A DNA stretch of 64,000 bases from Diprion similis. Its lineage: Eukaryota > Arthropoda > Insecta > Hymenoptera > Diprionidae. Made by a program: the position numbers and the translations under genes. Numbering within the stretch: position 1 is the stretch's first letter; every line of letters starts with the position of its first letter. The DNA is taken from positions 2,294,001 to 2,358,000 of the forward strand of contig NC_060110.1 of assembly GCF_021155765.1 (NCBI RefSeq), written 5' to 3'. Positions 1 to 13,930 of the stretch are shown piece after piece. A model generated the notes under the pieces. It ran no database searches. It saw only the letters and a program-made list of their open reading frames with translations, and was not told the DNA's origin.

Positions 1-219
1 CGGCGGAGACGAACTCCGGTGGTTTTATGCCCCTTCGGGAATTCCTCGACAGATTTTCCCTACCAAGGGTTGTGCGACTTGAGGGTACGGGTGGCAGACC
101 TGTCCTCCTCTACAAGCAGCAGCCAAGGTCACTCAGGGTCACGGCGACTCTGCTGATGCATCGTTATCGGCACGACGTCAAGGTGGGACCAGAAATCGTC
201 ATCCCCGAAGGCTATCCCG
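1..219 (+). CDS. CABIT-domain adaptor (GAREM/THEMIS-like), N-terminal CABIT exon, 5' incomplete
   Basis: The open frame begins at base 3 and runs to a GT donor at 220 in phase 1. Residues around LPRVVRL, then VKVGPEIVIPEGYPG, follow the start of a CABIT domain as in human GAREM, where a LPQIARL-like strand is followed by a GPKIEIP-like strand. The methionine at 27 is probably internal: the frame stays open upstream to the window edge and the domain should start earlier. Phase 1 here fits the acceptor at 17,365 (G plus GC gives Gly, then Trp-Phe), so this exon joins the block at 17,365-20,756 across a 17.1-kb intron. CABIT proteins are cytoplasmic adaptors in receptor tyrosine kinase or antigen-receptor signalling. 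Which family member this is cannot be settled from the sequence alone. Confidence 0.8.
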
Positions 220-3200
220 GTGAGTTTCATCACCCAGTCTTATCTTATGTTACTGATCGGCACTGATCGTCAACACGCTTTTCCCGGTACCGAAATCGGC
301 TAAAGCAGTTAAGAAAATTCTCTTTCAATCGATAACTTGCCTGCGGAGCTACGGACTAGTCATTACATCTATTCGAAAGAATGCGAAAACAAAGTTTTGT
401 CTCAATATTTATCGTTTATACGATTCACATGTTTTGAATGATTGATAATTGACGCTTTTTCGAATAAAAATCGATCCTCTTGTTTATAAAAGAATTCATG
501 CTTTAAGAACTTGTAGCAACTATTTTCAAATGTTGTAACTACAATCTAAATAGTCCAGTTCTAGGAAACTTTTCATATGAAGTGTGCTTTTTTCTACCGT
601 GTTACATACAGAATCTGAAAATTAAAATCAGACCACCGATCACTTCGTAATCCAAATACAAGAGTTACCACAGCATTTTTTTTCGTTGCATTTAATACAA
701 CTATCATCATTTGGTGATAACATTAACAAACTAAAATGGATTTTAGAAAGCTTCAGTGCTCATTTAAATCGTGATTCTTACAAAATGATTACACTTTCAC
801 TGAATCTGTATTCACACCACTCAGGGACGTTCACTTTTTTTTGATACCGATTTTTTAAATACGCAAATCGTGTGTTTTACTGAACAAGAGTCCACTGAAA
901 AAAGGAATAATTAGAAAGGTGGAAAGGGGATATCGATACAAGTATATCTTCTCTTTTGTAGAGAGATATTACTCCTGTAATAAAATTAGAACAATCATTT
1001 AGAAATAACTGCCCAGTTGAAAGGCACCAGTCACTAATAATGCGGTTCTGTTTCTGCAGCCAGGCTTTAATTTCTATTGAGAAGTTTACTGGATATTAGA
1101 CTGGGATGGAAATACAATCCTTATATTACTAATGGAAAATGTACATTGAACTAGGAACACATCGTAAACTAGGTACTATTGTTGGTGCAACGCTGACGTG
1201 TGCCACGTGGGCGCATGCTATTAACACGTTTCCCACTCGTTAGCACAGCTCTGTATCTTCGTAATGCCCGCATTATATTATAATCTATGAGAGACAATTC
1301 CTTCAGCATATTCTGCCAACTCCCAAACCCGCTGCCCAAGTTCTGAATTTGTAGTTTTAATCTTACTTTCATTTGAAGAAAAGGGAATTTACTCCAAGTT
1401 TGACGAGTGATCGTGAAAAATCACTTTGCAAATTAAGAAGAATTTTCCACCGATTTTAAATGAAGTAACAGCTTGATCGAATCTTCTATGTCGAAGAAAC
1501 TTGCCGTGTTGCAAATCCATGCAGTAGAAACCTGAGACGTACTTATAGTATGTTGATTATATCTGCAGCGCCTGACGAGAGAGAACGCGTTTATAACAAG
1601 ATTATTTGTAACACAAATTGGAGTTAACAAGTTCCCTGAATAGTCACTAGACTCCGTGGTATGATTTAAGGAAACAATGGATGGAAACATCCGGTGTAAC
1701 AAGGGGGGCAAAACCATTTCTGCCTATTAAATAACGAGCGCGGAAACGAGCAATTCTTTACCGTAGAATCGTGAAGTAGCTTCAAACAACGCGTACGTAT
1801 CATGAACTTGGGAATATTAATTAAGTAATCATCGTTGAGGCTCGTTGAAGCTCACGTGAGACTTTCCAGCTGATAGAGAGGTAGCATATAAATCCGTCAT
1901 TCAACTATAATTCAAAAAACAAAGAAGGATTTAACGCGCCATTGTCAGGTAGAACTCAAATTGCTGTACGTGTTTTATATTTCAATTTTGAAGTTATTTC
2001 AAATGGGAAATTTTCTCAATACTTATAAACTTATCTCTTAACAACTCAATTTTTCTCGGTACAACATATTAATAAATGTTAATATTATTTCGGTATTTCT
2101 AAACTTTGGGTCATGCAAATAAGAACTTGGGTTACACAAAAATCTTCCGTACAGATCTAACAACTTCCAATGAATCGAATCATCGAATACATTCACAACG
2201 CGAATAGTTAGCGTTGCAGAAGTGTACATTCATCTCTTGCAGAGACTAATTTTCCTTCCGTTTTTCGTCCGTAATGTCAAGAATCGACCTGGTCTGACTA
2301 TATGGATTTATATATATATTTAGCTACCGGAGCTATAAATCCTTTGGATTCTTCAGCACTTTCGGAACCACCAAACTTGGTTAATAATCAGAATTTTCAA
2401 ACGACATCTGAAACAGAAAGTACAGCTTTATGTTCATTATTAAGCAATCTCCAAGCACATGGTGTGACGTGTAAATAAGAAACAAGATTTATATTGTCGG
2501 TTCCCCTCTAAACCAAAATTTCAAGCAGTGTTTTGTTCATTGAATAATAATGCCAAGAAAAAACTATACTAAACGGAAAAGTGGTGAATAACACTATACA
2601 AAACCTATTTCTTAATATGTTTTAAACTGTTAGCTCGAATCGCGAATGAACACTTTGGGATCAATTAAGTGGAGAACAACGGCTGTAACAATACCGTTGT
2701 CTTTTCTTTTTGCATAAGGTTATCTAAGTCACTGATTCAAGCCACCTTTTTATCGTCCAAACGGTCGAGACCTTGCTTGGTTGTAACAAATGACTTGAAG
2801 TTCATCTGAACGAAGGTTTTATTTACACTAAAATACGAATTTCATACAAGTTACGCATTAATGATCCACAATTTATTGAAAACCGCTAAAACAACAAAAA
2901 ACATCCCTCCCTCCAATAAGACATTTAAGTACTATCGATACCACAAAAACTGCTATAACATCAAGGATATCCTATCGCGTGTTCCAAACGAGTAACACTG
3001 GCGTGGCTTGTATAGCCGATCAGAAAATAATGTGTAGAAGATTTTTTTGCGAACAAGACTAGCGGTAGTTGCTTGTACCGAGTAATATGCGAAGGGCAGA
3101 AGGTCAACTGCGAACCGCGACCCAAGAGATCGACGATCGATGCTGATCTTAACGTTCGCAAATTTGTTTGTTCACGTGCAACGCCGATCAGTTGTTCACG

Positions 3201-6200
3201 AGCCATTTATGGTCAGTAATTGTATATTATCGAGCACAGTTAGCATGTTCGTACTGGCCGATCATTGACCGCAGGAACGCGGGACTTGATGCGAACTCCG
3301 ATGGTAATCGTCAATCGATCTGTACCTCCTTCTTTGCTGAATTGACCGGCATGCCGAAGTTCCGCCTCCGTGAAAGCATGTCTTCAATTCGGGAAGCGAG
3401 CCAGATCCGCGATCCCGATAGATTAAACATCACGATCGATAGTCATCCGACGGTTTTTTCGATTGCGTAAGAGACTCGTTCCGAAAGCCCACCTTCGTAG
3501 TACGGAAAAATGATCTTCGCACCCACGAGTGACGTACAATCGAGTTGTGACTCAGGCATGATCAAGCCAAGATCAAGACAGAAAACGATAGGAAAAGAGA
3601 GGGGCTAGCAGACCAAGGAGCGTGCAAATAGCAACTAATCCCAACGACGCCGGCAGTGATCTATGATCTACGTTACGTCAGGTGAGTTGTACTCAACTGG
3701 TTGATTCACGAGGAGGAAGAAGATCTCAGTTCAGCTATGCGTCGTCCACTGGGAATGCCGGATGTCCGCGATTCCGCGGTGTGAGCCTTTAAGTCTTTGA
3801 GAAGTTAGATCAGCGCGTGATCGCGTCCACCTCTGCAGTCCAGGATAGTCGAAGATGCACCCTGCGGATGGGTATAAAGCATTACTCGGTGACTCGTATC
3901 TCGGTTGAAATATGGTTCAAGATGGCACACAGGAAGCATCCGCAGTTTAATTTATGGGAAGGACTAACGCTCCGTAAGTAAGCTGTTTCAATGTTACAGT
4001 CGATAATTGGAAATATGGTATGGAGATAACGAAACACTGCGGTCTTACTGCGAGCATTAACGGATAGAGTTGCATCTCTATGTGCACGAGATGCAGAAGA
4101 GATCTCATGAGCCATTGATTAACGGCTGACTTTGGTAGCCATTGCAAATCGTGTCTTATCGTGGAACAGAGATAGCTGCTTCCACGAGCTGGTGAAAAAA
4201 GAGCAACACGCGATAGTCGGATGGTCATTGGTCATGGATGGTGCAGGAAATCTGGCAATGAATAATACAATAGTTTTTTGCGAAACTATATGTGAAAATT
4301 GTTAGGTAGCATGACCGCATGGGTAAATCTTAAGTCTTAATCTCGTTATAGTAGGGGAGACTGGGGCTAAAAGTGACAGGGGTTGGTTGTTGCAACGGTT
4401 ATTATTTCTAAACTATGGATGATGGTGTCACGGATTAAAGGCGGGAGGGTGAGGTTTAAATACATTCTAGCCTCAGCCTCCCATGTTATTCCAAGTACCA
4501 CATTCGCCAAGCTGCGAACTATCATTCCACTCTTTATAGTCGATGTGAAGTCAACAGAAACAAAGAAATTTAACAAAATTAGCAACAAGACGAGTTTACC
4601 AGTGAATTTCAAAGTAACCTTTGACTTTTATAAGTGATCTGGTGTTCTTGCGAAGTTTAAAGTTGGATTTTAGGAAATACGCACTTGAATTGAAAGTGAA
4701 AGATACAAATAATTGCGAATGAAATATGTCGTTCAATCATAGATCTTCAAAGTGCAACACTACTCTGACGACGCTGTCACTGATTTTTTTTTGTATAAGC
4801 AATGCTTAAGAGTTTTGAAAAAAAAATGGATACCATATTACACAACGCATTACCATGGCGTGGGATAGAATGATCTATTAGCTTGACTGCCAGATTCAAA
4901 TATTTAAGTCAGGTATTCAAACGAACATTTGGCTACAAGCGTAACATGTTGTTCGTGGTCGATAAATCTTACGTATATATGCCTAGCATCCGAAACATCA
5001 TAATTTCAGCTTAAGATGACATATTGAGGCTCACAGCCCATAACCAGCGACGGATTAACGACTCAGCTCTGCCGATGTCGAAACTTGCATCCACAAATTG
5101 ATTAGTTTCATGAAAAAGCATTGAAGATGGTGAAGTAATTGATGTCTGCGATCTTGACATGCCTACAAGTAGATCGAACTTCTATACTAATTACCGTGAT
5201 GAAATTAGTCGATGATCACTTAAAGTTCAATGACCCGATCTATCGCAGGCGACTTTACAGATTAGGAGAAATGTTTCCTGTTTACTGTTCAGTGTCGCAT
5301 ACATATATTTGTGATTCTTGATCGGCCATGCACGTCAAGTGATTTACTGTTACTGGCTGAGGTCTCGCTTATCTGAGGCTGTTTCGGAACATTAAAATAC
5401 TTCGGAATGTCACTGCACGTAGGTGTTAATTGAATAGATGCAAAAAGTTGACAAGATTTAAATCAGCGAAACGTAACGCCTCCAACATACGGTGCAGATC
5501 GAACGGAACTTATTGCGGCTCACAAAGTGGCCGCGAACGTCTCAATTGTCTGACGATCAGCAAATCTTCAGCGACCAGTTATTTCGTTTTTAAGGGCCGG
5601 TCGTTACGTGACTCCGCAAATCATGGTACATACATTCACGATACCCTTTCATACGTATAATGTATTTGCATCTCAAAGCGACTCATCGTTCAGGAACTGG
5701 TCAAATTGGATAAAATTGTTTCATATTGCTTTAATTTTCAAGTGGTCTTAGTCGCATCGTTATTAGTGTTTTAAATTATACTAATGGAGATAATCCCAGA
5801 ATGCGATTGAAGGGCATAGTTGAATGTACAACAATCACTGCAAAGGCACTTAACTCTCAAGACATCACGTCAATTGGCATCTGGGATTTTACAACTTTGT
5901 TTTTTTCTTTGTCTGATTTACGTCGAGTCTCTGCTGCAGGGAAAAGTGATGGATCAGAAATGGGTGTATAAGAATGTCACGTTGCTATAAAATAGTATGA
6001 ATAATTAAAATAATTCTAATTACATCAAGGAGACTCCATGGTGACAGAAGATCTTGTTTCTTGGGAAAAGTTACCGTATACTCACTTTCGATGATTCTCA
6101 TTGCGGTAGGCAATGTCTGAAACATGCTGATTAGTAATTATACTTACTAATTGATACTTAAGAAATCAACCAAGTGCGAAAATGTGCTGTGAAGAAACTA

Positions 6201-8194
6201 ATTAGATATATCAGTTGACTGCGAATATCTTTCGATGTAAATCCTAGCTACTAATAATACTCGTGAGTAAATTAATATAATATAAATTTTTATTACAAAT
6301 TCTGGAGGAATCATCGTCACATTTAATGGCTGAATACAGTTACATTATACAGTATAAATTCACGTGTGAAAAAGATTAAAATTCAGATACATATCTCTGA
6401 ATTAAACAACATTCTCGAGAGGACAGCTGGTGATCATGTCCAGCAAATAAGAAGACCCGAACTAATCATCAACTTTCAATTATAACGGCGATCTGTCATG
6501 ATTTCTGCCGTCTGATCGAGCCACGTGGGCGATGCAACACGAGCGCCACGTCTGTGTTTCACATTCTATAATACTTAATTCCTGTACATAAATTTATGAA
6601 TCATCTGAATGCTGATTGGGCTGTTTGGATTATCTTACAACGTGTTCATGACTGGATTTCACACGTGTGTAATATACAAATAAACGGCGGTTGAATTTCA
6701 TAAGTAAAGTGAAATTTCCTCGATTTGTTATTTAATTCGACTCACGTTGCTGTGGAATCAGCGTGTCCTGAATAGGTCGTAACGTTTAAACGTCAAGTCT
6801 CATGCGTTCGGATATTGAGGTCGTTTCTTTTTCCGACCAGATTCAATCGTATGAATAACGATTCTTGAATCCACGCAAGTATAACCTGCATGGCTAGTTG
6901 ACTACATAAAGCATCACGCGCGCCGGACCCAGAACAGCACTTTCACGGTTGACTTGCCGCCGAACTAATATCGCATTATAACCTGGAATATATCGGTATC
7001 GCTATATTACAAGAATTACGAACGATGCAGATTCCTGTTCGCGATACTCGCCTTGGATCTATGAAACGAAGGCAGCAGCAGCTGCAGTAGCGAGAGTTGC
7101 ATGGAAATTTGCCGCACACTTTTCCCTCCCTTATAACCGGCTGGAATGACCGATCTTTGTTCTAACAATAAGACAAATTACATATCTCGAGAAAGTCGTT
7201 GTTACAAACTCAGCGAAAGGGAGCTGAAACGTTTAATTGTCTTTCTCATTCTACAAATCTACTATTCTTCATTTCCAGGGTAGATTGATGGAACTCGACC
7301 GGTAGAAAGTTTAGAGATTGTCGTATTCTTACACGCGATAGAGCATAAGAATCATCTCGATTTTTATTCAAATCGTGTAGAAAGCTTTACTCATATTTTG
7401 TAAATATGCAATAAAATCAAGATTTCTCAGATACTGTGCCTACTCGTTTAGTGCGTTTCACTTTCGTCCGCTGCATCTCTACACTCTATACAAATTTCTA
7501 TGATCATTAGTATCGCACGAAAAGACTTTTTTTTTACCGACTCGAAGACAACACTTTGCAATGGCTATTGACAAAGTGTTGCGCTCAAATGATGAAAAAT
7601 GAATAGTTTTTTTTTGTGGAAAAAGTTAGAAAATTACGAATCATCGGTTTGTTTCTTTCTAATCAGCCGTAATCTCAAACCATAATGGAGTAACAGAGTA
7701 TTCTTGTTATAGTAAAAAAGCGTTTTATACAATTTTATAAAATCTAGGGAATGAGTGGCAGCGTGAGATTAGTTGAAAAACATATTACCAAAGTAAAAAA
7801 GAAGAAAGCAATATAAAGCAAAATTTTCGTAAATTTATGTATCCTTTATTGCAGAATGTTTCCTACAGTGATGTCCAAACTGAACACTATATTGTTAAAG
7901 TTGATCAATAATTTGCATACTTGTACTTCTCGTCGAGAGATGTAAAATTAATTTCACTGCATTACGATCTTTGCAAATCGATAATTAAAATACTCTACCC
8001 CAGGGTTTAGCTTGAGTTACCTTCCTGATCAGTAATTTTGGCCTCACCGTGGCTTTTTCAAAATAAATGTCTAGCATAATTTGACCTAACGATGAAACGA
8101 CCTTTTCTCACCTCCAGTTACGAAATCGGTATTAATTCCTGAATCCCTCACGTTTTGAGGTTGTGAAAGTGACCCCCTGCACCTGGATACCCAC

Positions 8195-8345
8195 CTTGAA
8201 CCAACGAGACCCGAGCCATCTGCCTTGACAAAGCCCCAGCTGTGACCCTTGTCCTTGTCCACCCGCGTCATCGACCCGCAGGAATCCCCATTTAGGATTC
8301 CGGAGCGATCCGTGAGCAGGAATACCTCACGCGTATTACTATTTA
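8195..8345 (-). other. Exon-like open segment in the intron, antisense to the CABIT gene
   Basis: On the minus strand a GC-richer stretch encodes a well-behaved peptide containing TREVFLLTDRSG, then a Gly/Ser/Asp-rich run ending in GLVGSR. It reaches a good donor (CAAG then GTGGGT) at about 8,195. The base composition and codon use stand out from the surrounding intron. The upstream limit is unclear. I do not recognise the family and found no partner exon nearby. It could be a single exon of an unrelated antisense gene, an exapted transposon fragment, or chance. Confidence 0.25.
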
Positions 8346-11039
8346 CACTCCATACAAGAAGCATATGGCTAGCATTATGCGCTAATAGAATAAGAGGCAC
8401 ACGAACGAATATTAAAATTGATTCTATAAAATGACCGTATGTAGTGAGGTGGAGTCGACTGCAACACGATCAACGACCATCCATTAAAGGTAATGTAATT
8501 GTAATTGATTTGCCAGCACATGTTGCTTATCGTTCGTATGCCTTGCACCGCTTCTGCACAGTTTCATAATTGCCGCTCATCAATTAGCATATGTAAATCG
8601 ATATATCACACACAAGCCCTGAAACTACACTACTCAGTGTCAATTACCGCGAACCAATATCTTGTAAAATAAATTTTCGTTATACCATACTGTGACAGTC
8701 ACAGAAAACTAGACATCCAAATGCGCATGCGCCAAATTATGTGATTCCAATAGTAGATTCAACCAATTCTTGTCGAGTCTTTTATCTGCTCACCAGGTTT
8801 ACCAACCTTGTCACATGACATGAGGCTAGCTATAAAAATTCTTAGGCCTTTCAAGGTCAGATCGCTTAGAGACTTTTAAGTTACCAAAATGTGACGGCAC
8901 CGCACGTAACTAAAGATAACATCTAAAAACTTGCACCTATTGACATTTCGCACTGAGGCCTAACCAAACACAGTTGACAAGCCTGCCTAAACAAACGAAA
9001 AACTTGGCGCATGCGCACTTGGCTGCTAAACTTCCTGAGACTGTCACGATACGTACACTTTTTGCATATGCCGTCTGCATCAAACAGAAGAAATTTTCAA
9101 TCCTTTATCTACAGCTTACCTTTTTTCTTCCGCACCCGCACATCAGTCTCAATTTCAGAACCGCGATGAATAGGATGCGACCGATATAGCTACCGTCAAG
9201 GTGTTCACAAATCCATAGACTATATAACCACCAGGTGTCCACGTGCGGGTTCACAGATGGGGACGTCTGGGGCCAGACTAAATTTACGAGCGGGGATATT
9301 GCGAGGGATTCTAAAAGGCTCGAAAGATTTTAGGGAACATGAAAGCAGCACGTGCCCGGATAAATTTTGAGAAAAACAGATGGTCGTAAAAACTTGGCGG
9401 GATCAAGAATCTGCTCGCTTACATTTGGGCATGACACGTGATTTCAAACGATTCCATACATTTTTATTTGATGCAGAGCGATCTATTGTGATTCTGAAAT
9501 TGAAGAATCATAGATATTGACTGACCTGGATGGACCAGTCCCACAAGGTTTAAGTATTTTCATGGTTTTTGTGAATAAATCAGGGCTGGCTTAACCGATT
9601 CCCCTCAAAATCTGATTAATTATAGGTTAAATGAAGTCAAAACAATTAAGCATATTTCTTTAGTTATAATTGAACAAAAAAAAAAAAAATAAAGAAAATC
9701 ATCCTGATGAACAACTCAGAATTTCAAAAACCTAATAAAAACCTTACATCTCTCAAATTGTGAAAATTTGTTACGCTTTACTATACAGCGTAATAAGCTC
9801 ATTCGATATGTGAAAAAATATTTGTTTCAGGATAAAATTAACATAGTTTGTATATCTATGAAAAGTGTAAGCTTTACTCGAACTCTTTCCAACAGCATGT
9901 CGAAATCACGCCTCGTGCTTGTAAAAATGTCCAGCTGTGCTGCTGTCAATAAGAAATAATATATATAAGGGGCTTACGTGCAGAGCGACATGATTGACCG
10001 CCCCAAATTCCTCGTTACTTTCCGACCTTGTTTCGACACGAATTTAATTAGCAGCCCTAATGAGCAGGCGAGGAAGACATGAAATATATATATTCCTATT
10101 GCGTAACAAGTACTTCTAGATGCGTACCTCAATGCACAAATATCAGCTTTTATTTTGGGAGGCTCATTTATTAAGGTAGTCCTCTCACACCGACGACGAG
10201 AGTGTTGCGACAGTTGTAGATGCGGCTGCAAGATTCGAATAAAATATATAACAGCCCGTAACGAAATTTCTTTGCGGTCAATTTACAGGTACATATAACA
10301 TTCTTCGGGGCTCGGTTGAATCGTCGTCAGATATCTCAGAGCGTATTTCTAACGGGCCACGGCGAACAGAGCAATTCATTTGAATGAATCCATTTGCATG
10401 TGTAATCCGTGAAGCTAGGAAGCACAAACCTCTGGGTAATACCATTCTTTTTATTTACAATAAAGAGCAGGACGTTTAAACAATGACAGAATCAAAATTA
10501 TCGCCACGTGATACGGAAGTAATCGATTTCAGATCGGTATATTCATGAATTAGTAGTAAAACCTTCTCAAACTCTCGGTGATTGCACGGTGTGGAATGCA
10601 AATAGTCACAATGGAACGTTCTTGACTATCGTGGTTTGTAACGGCAAGTTATTAAACTATGTCGTTAATTAATACCAAACACTTATACTCACAAGCAATC
10701 GTGCAATTAGCCCTGAGGGAAGCCGCAATGAAGATCTCGATATAGATGGAGAAAATTAGTGTTCGACTAGTAACGCAAGGTCAATTAAAATTGGCCAATT
10801 AAAAATTTTTTATGATCGACATACGTATAAATACTATCATGGGATTCAATTACCCGCGCAGACCTGCCGTTAATCAATTTTATTCACTGACTCTCTCGTG
10901 TCTTCGGGTTGTTCGAAATCCGCGGTTAAGAGACAAAAAAATCTCGCTCGTCTTAACCGGCTAAAGAAATTCCAAAAATACTTGTTGGTAGCGCTCGTGC
11001 TGGTTGACGGGGAATTCGCGTTTCTATTGAAGATACCCT

Positions 11040-11410
11040 AAAAGGACGAGGTCCTTAGGCCTCCGGAAAAAACTGTGCGAAGTCTTCAGGATTTCCAAGA
11101 CTTCGTGGGGCTGGACACTTCGCAGAAGGCGTTCTACGACGTGGTGTGATCATCGAAGGTCGGCTGGTTCTTTGGGTACAGCGCTAATTGATTTAAGAAT
11201 GTCGCCGTGCAATGCGAAAATGCTGTTCGCGGTCCACTCGCTAAAAAGTTCCACAATGTCAATGGGCACTATGCATGGACCCGAGCCTTTCAAACTCGAT
11301 CCGATCCCAGTAGATCGGTTTGGGGCCTCGAAGTTGGGAAAGCGAAAGAACGTCGTTTGAAAAGTTCAAATAATGTTACTCGCAGGAACTATGAGGAAAT
11401 CGAATAAAAC
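11040..11410 (+). pseudogene. Decayed coding-like segment, unidentified
   Basis: A GC-richer block reads as protein-like sequence in pieces (PPEKTVRSLQDFQDF, then VRGPLAKKFHNVNGHY), with in-frame stops between the pieces. It may be a degraded retrocopy or transposon coding remnant. I could not assign a parent gene. Confidence 0.2.
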
Positions 11411-11514
11411 GACATCGCTATTATATAATAGAAATGAATACGAGTAAATGACGATAAGCACAGTGAATCGGCCCCTGAAGAATATCTGGATCATGAGCTG
11501 TTGAGGGTATGTTG

Positions 11515-12056
11515 GTACTAACGAGATACGTTGATCCTGCAAGTTTTAGACATCTATTTATTTTTGGTTTTCAATAAATCGAAATCGGATATTAATGTTC
11601 TAAAATCTAAAAGGATAATTGAAGTAAAATTATTAACATCTAAATATAGTTTATAATTAATTTTTGAATATGTTAATATTTTGATTAAGAAAATATGTTT
11701 TTACCTTATTGCTTTCAATATCTAATTTCATTTGTACTTAAATTTATCAATTGAGTTTTGTTTCTGTTATTTCAAAGGTATAAACATTGAAATAAAACAA
11801 TTTTTGCATAAAAGAAGCGGTTTTTTTCTTCCATATGAAGTACCATTTTGATCAATTCAAGGATTTGAGAGGTTATTCTGCATCGACAAAGGAATTAAAA
11901 AAAAAAATCGCTAAAAAATTGTTCTAAGAAGTTATCGTAGAAAAAAAAAATCGCCTGTTTCCAATAATTATTATGAATATTATGCGCTTTTTTCGATTTA
12001 TTCAAAACCAAAATAGATATACGTCTGACACTTGCAGGATCAACGTATCTCATTAG
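11515..12056. mobile_element. Non-autonomous inverted-repeat element (MITE-like), about 540 bp
   Basis: The left end reads CTAACGAGATACGTTGATCC followed by TGCAAG. The same sequence appears reverse-complemented at about 12,030-12,056 (CTTGCAGGATCAACGTATCT), and the similarity extends inward for roughly 65 bp with a few mismatches through a TTGGTTTT-AATAAATCGAAA stretch. The roughly 400-bp AT-rich interior has no coding capacity. I could not define a target-site duplication, so the exact ends are uncertain. Confidence 0.6.
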
Positions 12057-13639
12057 TCTTCTATGGCCTTTGAATAATTCTATTTCGTTTATAGGATTAT
12101 TTTCATTGCCCACCAGTTTTAAATATAGGCAAAAAAAAAGAGCGATAAGAATTCAAATGATTTTGATTTCAAATTTGAAGAAAAGATGAGAATTGACCAA
12201 TTAATTCGTTGATCGAAGACAGTACTGACAATGTAACCTCCTCGTAATTGCTCGCACTTGTTTTGCTCGTAGATTTTAATGTGGATACGCATGCTGCCAT
12301 CGTAATAATTGTGCCATGAGTATAACGTAGAACTAGACGCATCGTGTTGCACTAATTATGTGTCGGATGTCCATTATGGAAATGGAAAGTAACGGAAGAC
12401 TTGCTGTCTTGTGTAACCTACTGTATAAGTGCATTGGTTCCGTGCTAGGCTTACCTTTGAAACAGTTGCTGCAGTGTCTAAACCTGCAGTCTCACTGAAT
12501 TCTACTGTGATTCGTGACAGCAGATCTACTCAGAAAATGATAAGTCTAACGTAACTTGTTGAGTAAAGTTATGAACTCAAATACAAAAAGTATTTGCTTG
12601 TAGTTATAAATTTGCCCAGATTTACGTGTTACAATGAGTTAAATAACGTACCCAGAATCCAAAATTAATTTTCCTTAGTACTTGTGTTACAGCTGACCTA
12701 CAAGCCTTATCCCGGCTGGTAACTTTAGTTAATATTGATGAGAACTTTCACGTGACCCAGGTTTAATTGCTGTTCGTTTTTTCACCAAATATGGGTATCA
12801 TTCTTTCGATCGCCAAAAAAGTGATTAAGGGATCATTCTGGTTAAGACGCTCAAAAAAAAAGACTATTTACCTTGACCTTGATAACTTTATAACGGCTCA
12901 TCTAAAACAAAAAAAACAAAAAATATTTAAGTTCAGTATATCAGTGGCTCTATTAATATTAAATAATAAATAACAAAATGGCGGAGATTTAAAGAAAAAA
13001 ACATAAGAATGAAGTTTTTCTGACTGTTTCCACCTCCCCCCCTCCTCCCCTAAAAAAATAGTAAGAATAAAAGATTTGATTTGGCTGCGATTAAAATTTT
13101 GTGAAGATCGGCTCAGTGGTTCCGGAGAAACCACGGTCGCCAACCGAAAAAATATAGTTTTGAGAAAAACGCGTTTAAGTTTTTTTTTTTTTTTTTAAGG
13201 AAAAAGTCTTACCTAAAGTCAATCAGCGATATAGTTAGACTGCTCCGATGAATCTAAAATTTTAACACAATTCTTTTAGATGTATATACTTTTGAAAAAT
13301 GTAAAAAAAAAAATCGATTTTTCGAAGGTTATAAACCAGAATGATTTCTTAATCCTCCAAGATCAGGTAATCCGCACTGTCCGACTGCTCGCCACTCTTC
13401 ATATTCCGATAGTGAACCGTTTCTAAAGCTTTTATATATGGTAGAGTGGAAGTTGAATAAACTTATTCGGTGTGAGACCAGCCTAATATTGAGTAAAACG
13501 TTATCGGATGCGAGACTCCGTTACGAATGATGTAACAAGGAGCTTGGCTATGAATAGAACAAAGAAGCAGGCATAGATCATTGTGAAGAGAGCGACAGAG
13601 ATAGAGGAACACAGAGACGAACGTGCTAACGTAAGACAA

Positions 13640-13930
13640 TGATGCCTGGGGCTAACCCGTTCAGCAGACGCCGGGGAAAGGAAGACGGCAAAACGGATCG
13701 AGCTGCGAGGGCAGGATCACCGAGGCGACCCGAGACATCGGCTTTTTCATTCCCAAGATGGAAGTAAGGGCCCCCCCAGTCAATTGACCCTCAGCGTCGC
13801 GTCGTCCGATGCCCTCGGCAAGGAGACCCTGGTCACCCTGGGTTACATCGTGAACCGCACCCACCGAACGTGGGATTAGCTGGCGCAGGCTTAGAAAGAG
13901 ATCCAGAACCTCGTCGAAGGAAGTTCGTTG
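13640..13930 (+). pseudogene. Frameshifted coding-like remnant, unidentified
   Basis: A GC-rich island in AT-rich intron reads, across two frames, as TRDIGFFIPKMEVRAPP and then LSVASSDALGKETLVTLGYI, followed by VNRTHRTWD and stops. A homopolymer of seven Cs at about 13,770 coincides with the frame change. It looks like a processed or transposon-borne pseudogene on the plus strand. No parent was recognised. Confidence 0.3.
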
